7,088 nucleotides of DNA from Spirochaetota bacterium (GTDB taxonomy: Bacteria; Spirochaetota; Brevinematia; DTOW01), in assembly GCA_028276145.1 (NCBI GenBank), contig JAPYWX010000078.1:1-7088 (forward strand), written 5' to 3'. The notes below the pieces were generated by a model. The model saw only the letters and a program-made list of their open reading frames with translations, did not search any database and was not told where the DNA came from. This document shows, piece after piece, positions 1 through 5,875 of the stretch. The translations under genes were made by a program, and so were the position numbers. The first letter of the stretch is position 1; every line of letters begins with the position of its first letter.

Positions 1-894
1 GTTGATGATGAAGGTAAAATAGTATACAATGTAATTGTCCCTACTGAAGCTAAGTTAGGGTGGAGTAGGGTTTTGGATAATATAAAGAAGGTCATATCTC
101 AATTTATTGGACATGATGGGGTTAAGGCTATAGGTATAGGTGTGCCGGGACCTGTTGACTTTAGGAATGGTGTTGTTAGGAGTATGCCTGCCATATCTGA
201 TGCTAAGGATATTAATGTCGTTAATGAGTTGGTTAAGGAATTTGGTATACCTGTTTTTGTTGATAATGATGCAAATAATTTTGCTATTGGTGAGCTTGTG
301 TTTGGTGCAGCTAAAGGGAAAAAAGAAGTTATTGGCATAACATTAGGTACTGGTATAGGTGGTGGAATCATAATAAATGGTGAGCTCTACAGGGGAGCTA
401 ACTATTACGCTGGTGAGGTAGGGCACATAGTTATTGTTCCTAATGGTGTTCAGTGTAATTGTGGTAAGTTTGGTTGCTGGGAGGCTTATGGCTCAGCCAC
501 TGCTATGATAAAGAAGGCTCTTTCATATAAAAGTAGAAGAATTTTGACGAAGCTTTCAGAGTATCCTGATGAAAGGATAGATGCTAAACTTATAATTGAT
601 TTAGCCAAAAATGGTGATGAGTTTTGTATGAATATAGTTGATGAAGCTTTTAAGTATATAGGTTTGGGTATAGCATCGCTTGTTAATATTTTTAATCCTG
701 AGATGGTAGTAATAGGTGGTGGTGTCTCGTTAGCAGGTGAGTTTTTGCTTTCTAGAGTGAGAAATTACGCTATGGAGAACATAATGCCCCCACTGAGGGA
801 GGGCTTAGAAATAGTTTTGGCTAGGTCTGGAAATAATGCAGGAATACTCGGCTCAGCAGCTTTAGCAAAGATAGAGGTTAATAGGAGGGGTTAA
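1..894 (+). CDS. ROK-family sugar kinase (glucokinase-like), 5' end missing
   Basis: Likely cytoplasmic ATP-dependent hexose kinase of the ROK family (glucokinase, or a kinase for a related sugar or amino sugar). The frame is open from base 1, so the gene begins left of the window. The TTG at 73 lies inside the protein and is not the start. 297 residues are visible; ROK kinases are about 300-320 long, so only the N-terminal strand with the phosphate-binding DxGGT motif should be missing. Visible motifs (numbered from the edge): GVPGPV near 47-52; DNDAN at 88-92 with the catalytic Asp; LGTGIGGG at 115-122; EVGH at 139-142; and the zinc-binding ROK signature CNCGKFGCWE at 152-161 (bases 454-483). 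The C-terminus has the usual GILGSAAL. Family assignment is firm; the exact sugar cannot be read from sequence. The stop overlaps that of the convergent comM-like gene. Confidence 0.93.
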   Translation, partial: VDDEGKIVYNVIVPTEAKLGWSRVLDNIKKVISQFIGHDGVKAIGIGVPGPVDFRNGVVRSMPAISDAKDINVVNELVKEFGIPVFVDNDANNFAIGELVFGAAKGKKEVIGITLGTGIGGGIIINGELYRGANYYAGEVGHIVIVPNGVQCNCGKFGCWEAYGSATAMIKKALSYKSRRILTKLSEYPDERIDAKLIIDLAKNGDEFCMNIVDEAFKYIGLGIASLVNIFNPEMVVIGGGVSLAGEFLLSRVRNYAMENIMPPLREGLEIVLARSGNNAGILGSAALAKIEVNRRG

Positions 895-2409
895 GAGTAT
901 ACGATTTTGTCTAACACTCTATACTGTACTGCCTCGGCTACATGATGGTCCTGTATTATTTCGCTACCGTCAAGGTCTGCTATAGTTCTTGATATTTTTA
1001 ATATTTTATGGTATGAACGCATACTTATTTTGAATTTTGACATAACTACTTCTAGTAGTTTTCTTGATGAATCTGATATTTGGCATATTTCACTAATTAA
1101 GTTTGGTGGGATTTTTGAATTTGTTTTTATGTTTAAGCCTAGTTTTTGGTATCTTTCCTTTTGTATTTCTCTGGCTCTTATTACTCTCTCTCGGTAGTGC
1201 TCTGATTTTTTAGAATTGTTAGGGTTCTCTACGATGTCTTGGAACTTTACTCTTGGTACTTCTATATGCATATCTATTCTGTCTATAAATGGTGTGCTTA
1301 TTTTGTGTAATATTTTGGCTATATCTGTTGAGGAGTAGACGCTATCGGAGTTATCTTTACCTACGTTCATTGCGCCGACAAACATGAAATTAGCAAGGAA
1401 TGTTACATTTCCTTCTGCTCTAGATATAGTTATTATTCCTTCTTCTAGAGGTTGCCTTAGTACCTGTAGCACATTGCTTTTGAATTCTTGTAATTCGTCT
1501 AAGAATAGCACGCCGTTATGAGCTAAGCTTATTTCACCTGGCTTAGGAATTCTTCCGCCGCCTATTATTGCCACATCGGAGGAGGTGTGGTGGGGAGCCC
1601 TGAACGGCCTTTCTGTTATTATTCCCTTGCCATCGAGTAGTCCTGCCACACTGTAGATTTTCGTTGTCTCTATTATTTCCTTCATGTCCATTTCAGGCAG
1701 TATTGTAGGTATTCTTTTGGCTAGCATTGTTTTGCCGCCGCCGGGTCCCCCAACCATCAAAATATTGTGTCCTCCTGCCGCTGCTATCTCAATAGCCCTC
1801 TTCGCAGAATATTGCCCCCTAACATCCGAAAAATCAAGACTCAAAGTTTCATTTTTGCTGGTTGTTAACTCAAATTCTAAAGGTGTAGTGTTGATTTTAC
1901 CTTCCAGTGTCTCTGTTATCTCTAGTAAATTCTTGACTGGAAAGATATTTATATCTTTTGATACAATCTTGCATTCCTTTTTGTTAACTTCTGGTACGAA
2001 TATATTTCTGAAGCCTAGTTCTATTGCTCTTAGAACTACTGGTAGGATACCTTTAGTGTACTTAAGTTGACCATCTAGTGAGAGTTCACCAACAAATACT
2101 GTGTTATTTATGTCAATTATTCCGCTGTCTTCTATTTGTCCAGAACCTAGTAGTATACCTATGGCTATTGCTGTATCAAGTATAGAGCCTTCCTTTTTTA
2201 TGTATGCTGGTACTAAGTTTACCAATATCCTATTTAAAGGGAACATGTAGCCTATGTTTGTTATTGCTGATCTAACTCTTTCCTTTGACTGTTGTGTCAG
2301 GTAAACCGACTATTTCAAAAGAAGGTACCTTCTTCTGAATATCAACTTCAACCTCTATTATGTCAACATTTAGCCCAATGATTGAAGCAGACAAAACTCT
2401 CTGGACCAT
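891..2409 (-). pseudogene. comM: ComM/YifB-type Mg-chelatase-like AAA+ ATPase, frameshifted
   Basis: Family members are AAA+ helicase-like ATPases; ComM promotes branch migration during natural transformation. The true start is the ATG at 2409, 4 nt after a strong SD. From it 45 codons read MVQRVLSASIIGLNVD... to GLPDTTVK, the family N-terminus, then hit TAG at 2272-2274. The family continues (ERVRSAI..., MFPLN...) in another frame from 2282 to the stop at 891-893. Joining the frames gives about 505 residues, the family's normal length. Motifs, numbered from the Met at 2246: Walker A GGPGGGKT 166-173 (bases 1728-1751); RPFRAPHHTSS 213-223; Walker B LFLDE 247-251; IDRID 321-325; SYHKILKISRTIADL 411-425. 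The CPCG cysteine cluster of many relatives is absent. Either a recently broken gene, an assembly error, or a shortened product from ATG 2246, which lacks a good SD and about 54 N-terminal residues. Identity is sure; functional state is not. Confidence 0.85.
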
Positions 2410-2413
2410 AAAT

Positions 2414-2420
2414 CCCTCCT
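2414..2420 (-). promoter_or_regulatory. Ribosome binding site of the comM-like gene
   Basis: The minus strand reads AGGAGGG, 4 nt before the ATG at 2409. This near-perfect Shine-Dalgarno fixes the original start upstream of the frameshift. It shows that the ORF beginning at 2246 is a truncated reading of the gene. Confidence 0.85.
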
Positions 2421-2439
2421 AAAACTCTCTATTTTTATT

Positions 2440-2451
2440 AAACAATTGTTT
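2440..2451. repeat. 12-bp perfect palindrome in the divergent control region
   Basis: AAACAATTGTTT is a perfect 12-bp palindrome in the 138-bp region between the comM-like gene (-) and the lipoprotein gene (+), about 31 bp upstream of the comM start. It could be an operator, but in such AT-rich DNA a chance origin is also reasonable. Confidence 0.35.
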
Positions 2452-2481
2452 CTAAATTTTTATTACAATGCTGAATAGCAG

Positions 2482-2508
2482 TTGAGCTAAATAGTCGTTT
2501 TTTATAAT
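2482..2508 (+). promoter_or_regulatory. Candidate promoter of the FN3 lipoprotein gene
   Basis: TTGAGC (2482-2487) and a perfect TATAAT (2503-2508) are separated by 15 nt, shorter than the preferred 17. Transcription would start near 2515, about 33 nt before the GTG start at 2548. The -10 is good; the spacing makes this tentative. I found no convincing promoter for the opposite, comM side. Confidence 0.45.
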
Positions 2509-2547
2509 TTCTTGAAATGTTTTTGCTTTTCTTCTTAATATATTGAT

Positions 2548-3012
2548 GTGAATAGGTTAATTGTGTTTTTGTTTGTTACTTCTTTTTTGATGAGTTCTTG
2601 TATTATTGGTAGTGTTTACCAGGGGTTTCCTTTAGACCCTCCTCTCGGACTTATTGCCTATCAGGCATCTTCAAACTCCATAAAACTTGAATGGTGGGGT
2701 AATAATAGCGAATCGTATTTTTCTGGCTATGTTGTGTTTATAACGACAAACTCTAATGACCTTTACACTAACAGAGATTCAACTAATCATTTTGATAAGC
2801 CCTACATCACAAATTCTACTGGTTCACTCCCTACCATCCAAGCACCTACAACTATTGTTACATCAAAATATACCTACCAAGTTAATACCCTGCCTAACGG
2901 CTCTAACTTGGTTTTAGGTGTTACATATTACATTGCCGTTTCAGCTTATTCAGCGTCAAAATCTACCTTCAGCCCACTTTCAAACATAACTAACATTACT
3001 TTGACTAATTAA
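2548..3012 (+). CDS. Putative lipoprotein with one fibronectin type III-like domain
   Basis: 154 residues, no specific function recognised. The N-terminus (R3, hydrophobic stretch 4-15, then LMSSC with Cys18) looks like a signal peptide with a relaxed lipobox, so the protein is probably exported and lipid-anchored. Residues about 31-150 resemble one FN3 beta-sandwich: PPLGLIAYQA opening strand, SIKLEWWG with core Trp 49-50, FSGYVVFI, then GVTYYIAVSAYS (124-135) and SPLSN. The mature part is rich in Ser, Thr and Asn, common in surface proteins. The start is the GTG at 2548, the first usual start codon after an in-frame TAA at 2536-2538. No Shine-Dalgarno precedes it, so the start is less certain than the reading frame. 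FN3 domains usually mediate protein or carbohydrate binding; a role here would be a guess. The gene stands alone, divergent from the comM-like gene. Confidence 0.75.
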   Translation: MNRLIVFLFVTSFLMSSCIIGSVYQGFPLDPPLGLIAYQASSNSIKLEWWGNNSESYFSGYVVFITTNSNDLYTNRDSTNHFDKPYITNSTGSLPTIQAPTTIVTSKYTYQVNTLPNGSNLVLGVTYYIAVSAYSASKSTFSPLSNITNITLTN

Positions 3013-3033
3013 TTTTTGTTTTAAATTACTTTA

Positions 3034-3054
3034 CAAGGATGCCTAGCATCCTTG
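3034..3054. terminator. Hairpin after the lipoprotein gene, possible weak terminator
   Basis: A perfect 9-bp stem, CAAGGATGC (3034-3042) with GCATCCTTG (3046-3054), encloses a 3-nt loop, 21 bp after the lipoprotein stop. The bases after it (ATTCTTTGCG) are only moderately T-rich, so it may be a weak intrinsic terminator or a mRNA 3'-end stabiliser. Confidence 0.5.
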
Positions 3055-3167
3055 ATTCTTTGCGTATTTCTAAATTCCTTTAGAGGAAATTACAATTAAG
3101 TAGTTAAAACACATTTTAAATTAATCACTTAAACTACTCGTTGCTTAATAGTCCTTCTTTAATAAGG

Positions 3168-3193
3168 TTAAGGGAGGTTTCAGCTTCCCTTAG
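3168..3193. repeat. Imperfect hairpin at the edge of the GC-rich patch
   Basis: TAAGGGA (3169-3175) pairs with TCCCTTA (3186-3192). The stem extends inward through G-U, G-C and U-G pairs to a TTCA loop and outward by one U-G pair. The following bases (AATTTTGAGG) are too weak for a confident terminator call. Confidence 0.45.
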
Positions 3194-3244
3194 AATTTTG
3201 AGGCGGGCGGGTAAGAATACTAAAGTAATGTACCTAATAGCATC

Positions 3245-3265
3245 GCCTGTCTCAGGCTCAGCCTG
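3245..3265. repeat. Tripartite GCCTG / CAGGC / GCCTG inverted repeat
   Basis: GCCTG (3245-3249), CAGGC (3253-3257) and GCCTG (3261-3265) are each separated by 3 nt. The middle element can pair with either outer copy, giving two mutually exclusive 5-bp hairpins with 3-nt loops. It sits 72 bp upstream of the dapB start, just upstream of the candidate dapB promoter. Function unknown. Confidence 0.5.
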
Positions 3266-3282
3266 TTATGAAATTTTTTTAC

Positions 3283-3313
3283 TTGACTGTTTTTGAGTGT
3301 GATAGGTTATCAT
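3283..3313 (+). promoter_or_regulatory. Candidate dapB promoter
   Basis: TTGACT (3283-3288) and TATCAT (3308-3313) lie 19 nt apart. The hexamers are good but the spacing is long. The -10 overlaps a small inverted repeat, TGATA-GGT-TATCA (3300-3312), that could be an operator. It would give a leader of under 20 nt. No lysine riboswitch fits in so short a leader. Tentative. Confidence 0.35.
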
Positions 3314-3326
3314 TTTTTGTTAGTTT

Positions 3327-3332
3327 GGAGGG
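3327..3332 (+). promoter_or_regulatory. Ribosome binding site deciding the dapB start
   Basis: GGAGGG followed by TGAT and then ATG at 3337 is a strong Shine-Dalgarno at normal spacing. It selects 3337 over the in-frame ATG at 3268, which has no SD and would add 23 residues before the Rossmann-fold N-terminus. Confidence 0.85.
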
Positions 3333-3336
3333 TGAT

Positions 3337-4128
3337 ATGATTAATGTTTTGATTCATGGGTGTACTGGTAGAATGGGTACTACGAATGTTAGGGTTTTTC
3401 ACTCTGATAAAGAGGTAAAGGTTGTTGGGGGGGTTGTTGAGAAGGGTAATCCTTTCGTAGGTATGGATGTTGGTGAGGTTGCCGGTATAGGTAGATTGGG
3501 TGTTAGTGTTTCTGATAACATTGAAGATTATATTTCTTTGTGTGATGTTGTTGTTGATTTTTCTGTGCCTTCTGCGACATCTCGGCTTGTTGATGTTGCT
3601 TTGAAGCACAAAAAGAAGTTAGTTATTGGTACGACAGGACTTAGTGAGGATATAATGAAGAAGATATTAGAAGCTTCTGAAAGTATTGCTATTGTTCAGA
3701 GCCCTAACTTTAGCGTTGGGGTTAACTTGATGTTGGAGCTTACCAAGGTTGCTACGCAGGTTCTTGGAGAAGATTTTGATATAGAGCTAGTTGAGGTACA
3801 TCATAATAAGAAGAAGGATTCTCCATCGGGTACAGCACTGAAAATTCTTGAGGTGATAAAATCTATAAGGGAGGATTACAAGACTATTTACGGTAGGGAA
3901 GGTATAATTGGTGAGAGACCCAAAGAGGAAATAGGAGTTTTTGCCGTTAGGGGTGGTGATGTTGTTGGTGACCATATTGTTATGTATCTTGGTTATGGTG
4001 AGAGACTTGAAATTGTGCATAGAGCAACTTCTAGGGAGACATTCTCTAGAGGTGCACTGAGAGCAGCTAAGTTTTTGATGACTAAAGACAAAGGATTCTA
4101 TACTATGAAAGATGTTTTAGGTTTTTAA
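3337..4128 (+). CDS. dapB: 4-hydroxy-tetrahydrodipicolinate reductase
   Basis: Cytoplasmic NAD(P)H-dependent reductase making tetrahydrodipicolinate in the diaminopimelate/lysine pathway, which supplies peptidoglycan and protein synthesis. From the ATG at 3337 it has 263 residues, within the family's usual 240-275. The N-terminal Rossmann domain opens with MINVLIHGCTGRMG, the GxxGRMG nucleotide-binding loop at 8-14. VVDFSVPSA (72-80) and GTTG (98-101) are family motifs. SPNFSVGVN (122-130) leads into the substrate domain, whose signature ELVEVHHNKKKDSPSGTA (150-167) carries catalytic His155/His156 and Lys159 and the PSGT substrate-binding loop. RGGDVVGDHIV (205-215) is also typical. No key residue is missing. 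Other dap genes are not nearby, so it looks transcribed alone, ending 78 bp before groL with no visible terminator; some readthrough into groL is possible. Confidence 0.96.
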   Translation: MINVLIHGCTGRMGTTNVRVFHSDKEVKVVGGVVEKGNPFVGMDVGEVAGIGRLGVSVSDNIEDYISLCDVVVDFSVPSATSRLVDVALKHKKKLVIGTTGLSEDIMKKILEASESIAIVQSPNFSVGVNLMLELTKVATQVLGEDFDIELVEVHHNKKKDSPSGTALKILEVIKSIREDYKTIYGREGIIGERPKEEIGVFAVRGGDVVGDHIVMYLGYGERLEIVHRATSRETFSRGALRAAKFLMTKDKGFYTMKDVLGF

Positions 4129-4131
4129 TTC

Positions 4132-4152
4132 CTATTGACTTTTAGCCAATAG
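4132..4152. promoter_or_regulatory. Inverted repeat with 9-nt spacer over the groL -35 box
   Basis: CTATTG (4132-4137) and CAATAG (4147-4152) are perfect inverted repeats separated by 9 nt, overlapping the groL -35. The spacing equals that of the HrcA operator CIRCE, but the arms do not match CIRCE (TTAGCACTC/GAGTGCTAA). It may be a different heat-shock operator or a chance repeat. Confidence 0.35.
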
Positions 4153-4163
4153 TTTTGTATTAT
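4135..4163 (+). promoter_or_regulatory. groL promoter, sigma-70 type
   Basis: TTGACT (4135-4140), a 17-nt spacer, then TATTAT (4158-4163): five of six matches to consensus in both boxes at ideal spacing. Transcription would start near 4170, leaving a leader of roughly 37 nt. It begins 6 bp after the dapB stop, so groL can be expressed independently of dapB. Confidence 0.8.
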
Positions 4164-4194
4164 TATATACCACTTTTGAACTGTCTTTGTTTTT

Positions 4195-4202
4195 GGGGGG
4201 TG
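4195..4202 (+). promoter_or_regulatory. Ribosome binding site of groL, all-G variant
   Basis: GGGGGGTG lies 4 nt before the ATG at 4207. It matches AGGAGGTG-type sites with G in place of A, so it can pair with the anti-SD using G-U pairs. It supports the ATG at 4207 as start. Confidence 0.75.
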
Positions 4203-4206
4203 TGTT

Positions 4207-5835
4207 ATGGCAAAGATAATAAGTTTTGGGGAAACTGCAAGGCAATCTCTATTAAGAGGAGTTGAAAAACTCGCTAACACTGTTAAGGTTACTTTGGGTC
4301 CAAGAGGTAGGAATGTGATACTTGAGAGGAAGTTTGGTGCTCCTCTTGTAACTAACGATGGTGTTACCATCGCTAAGGAAATAGAACTAGAGGATCCTTA
4401 TGAGAATATGGCTGCTCAGCTTGTCAAGGAAGTTGCTACTAAGACAAATGATGTTGCTGGTGATGGTACAACAACTGCGACATTGCTAACTTTAGCTATT
4501 GTTAAGGAAGGTATAAAGAATGTTACTGCTGGTAGCAATCCAATGATAATAAAGAGAGGTATAGAAAAAGCAGCTGAAAAGATATCCGAAGAGATTAAGA
4601 AGATTTCAAAGCAAGTTTCTTCTAGAGATGATATCAAGAGTGTTGCTACTATCTCTGCAAACAACGATCCTAAGATTGGTGAACTACTTGCTGAGGCAAT
4701 GGATAAGGTTGGTAAGGATGGTGTTATCACCGTAGAAGAGGGTAAATCTCTGGAAACTCAACTAGAGGTTGTTGAAGGAATGCAGTTTGACAGAGGTTAC
4801 ATTTCTCCTTACATGGTTACGAATGCTGAGACAATGAAGGCGGAGCTTGAGAATCCATTCATATTGATATACGATAAGAAGCTTTCGAGTATAAGGGAGT
4901 TAATACCGTTACTTGAGAAGGTGGCTCAATCTGGTAAACCTCTACTCATAATTGCTGAGGATGTTGAAGGTGAAGCTTTAGCTACGTTGATTTACAACAA
5001 GTTGAGGGGTGGATTACTTAGTGTTGCTGTTAAGGCTCCTGCTTTTGGTGAAAGAAGAAAGGCAATGCTTGAGGATATCGCTATCTTGACTGGTGGTCAA
5101 GTAATATCAGAAGAGAAAGGTATGAAGCTAGAGAATGCCACGATTGATATGCTTGGTAGAGCTCAGAAGGTTGTTGTTGACAAAGAGAATACAACAATCA
5201 TAAACGGTGCTGGTAATCCAAAAGACATACAGGCTAGGATTGCTCAAATCAAGAGGCAAATTGAAGAGACAACATCAGATTACGATAGGGAGAAACTCCA
5301 AGAGAGACTTGCTAAGTTGGCAGGTGGTGTTGCAGTAATAAAGGTTGGTGGTGCTACTGAAGTTGAGGTTAAGGAGAGGAAGGCTAGAGTTGAGGACGCT
5401 TTGCACGCTACTAAGGCTGCTGTTGAAGAGGGTATTGTGCCCGGTGGTGGTGTGACTTATCTATACCTTGCTAGTAAGCTTGATGATATCAAAGTAGATT
5501 TACCAGAAGAGAAGATAGGTGTAGATATTGTTAAGAGATCTTTAGAGGAGCCTTTGAGACAGATTTGTGAGAACGCTGGTATTGATGGTGCTGTGGCAGT
5601 TGAGAAGGTTAGAAATGCTAAATTTGGGTTCGGTTATAACGCTTTGACTGGTAAGTGGGTTGATGACCTCATGAAGGATGGTGTTATAGACCCTGCCAAA
5701 GTTGTTAGAACAGCTATACTTAACGCTATAAGTGTTGCTTCGTTGATACTAACAACTGAAGCATTAGTTGCCGAAAAGCCTGAGAAGAAGAAAGACAATG
5801 TTCCAGCTCCTGGAATGAACGATCTTGAATACTAA
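4207..5835 (+). CDS. groL: Chaperonin GroEL (Hsp60)
   Basis: Cytoplasmic group I chaperonin forming double heptameric rings that fold proteins with ATP and the GroES lid. 542 residues, full length. The equatorial domain begins MAKIISFGETARQ; VTLGPRGRNV (28-37), Asp51 in NDGVT and AGDGTTTA (84-91, Asp86) form the ATP site. The apical domain spans about 190-370. The chaperonin signature AAVEEGIVPGGG is at 404-415, with the catalytic Asp397 in VEDAL and the nucleotide-contacting Asp495 in GVIDP. Unlike most bacterial GroELs, the C-terminus has no Gly-Gly-Met repeats and ends in a charged tail, KPEKKKDN...NDLEY. No groES lies directly upstream, where it is usually found; dapB is there instead. 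It has its own promoter and terminator, so it is probably monocistronic. No canonical CIRCE element is seen. Confidence 0.98.
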   Translation: MAKIISFGETARQSLLRGVEKLANTVKVTLGPRGRNVILERKFGAPLVTNDGVTIAKEIELEDPYENMAAQLVKEVATKTNDVAGDGTTTATLLTLAIVKEGIKNVTAGSNPMIIKRGIEKAAEKISEEIKKISKQVSSRDDIKSVATISANNDPKIGELLAEAMDKVGKDGVITVEEGKSLETQLEVVEGMQFDRGYISPYMVTNAETMKAELENPFILIYDKKLSSIRELIPLLEKVAQSGKPLLIIAEDVEGEALATLIYNKLRGGLLSVAVKAPAFGERRKAMLEDIAILTGGQVISEEKGMKLENATIDMLGRAQKVVVDKENTTIINGAGNPKDIQARIAQIKRQIEETTSDYDREKLQERLAKLAGGVAVIKVGGATEVEVKERKARVEDALHATKAAVEEGIVPGGGVTYLYLASKLDDIKVDLPEEKIGVDIVKRSLEEPLRQICENAGIDGAVAVEKVRNAKFGFGYNALTGKWVDDLMKDGVIDPAKVVRTAILNAISVASLILTTEALVAEKPEKKKDNVPAPGMNDLEY

Positions 5836-5843
5836 TAATATAT

Positions 5844-5874
5844 AGGGGAGGCGAGAGCCTCCCCTTATTTTTTT
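5844..5874 (+). terminator. Intrinsic terminator of groL
   Basis: A GC-rich 9-bp stem, AGGGGAGGC (5844-5852) with GCCTCCCCT (5857-5865), closes a GAGA (GNRA-type) loop and is followed by TATTTTTTT, 8 bp after the groL stop. It fills the 40-bp gap to the convergent TPR gene. Read from the other strand there is no U-tract, so it should work mainly for groL. Confidence 0.93.
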
Positions 5875-5875
5875 A

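Larger units (their letters stand above)
3013..3336. other. Long intergenic region between lipoprotein gene and dapB
   Basis: 324 bp without a recognisable gene. It holds the hairpin at 3034-3054; a distant inverted repeat AGTAGTT (3099-3105) / AACTACT (3132-3138); a GC-rich patch at about 3165-3270; and a candidate dapB promoter. One plus-strand frame is open for 58 codons (3120-3293, TGA at 3294-3296) and translates to a mixed, protein-like composition (around residues REVSASLRILRRAGKNTK). It has no good start or SD and I do not recognise it, so it is not called as a gene. Confidence 0.6.

Noticed and set aside
73..75. TTG as start of the sugar kinase
   Set aside because: The frame is open to base 1 and the 24 upstream residues (DDEGKIVYNVIVPTEAK...) match the ROK N-terminal region, so this TTG is internal.
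1684..2070. 128-codon plus-strand open frame inside the comM-like gene
   Set aside because: It is antisense to conserved Walker A coding sequence; its Ser/Pro-rich composition is what a shadow frame would give.
2244..2246. ATG at 2246 as the natural start of the comM-like gene
   Set aside because: Homologous N-terminal sequence and a strong SD lie upstream at 2409, and no good SD precedes 2246. It could only be a fallback start after the frameshift.
3013..3336. Lysine riboswitch, tRNA or other known RNA upstream of dapB
   Set aside because: I could not find the multi-helix core of an L box, a tRNA cloverleaf or a T-box sequence; the visible hairpins are short and isolated.
4129..4206. Canonical CIRCE operator upstream of groL
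   Set aside because: No TTAGCACTC or GAGTGCTAA-like arm is present in the 78-bp gap; only the unrelated 6-bp repeat shares its spacing.
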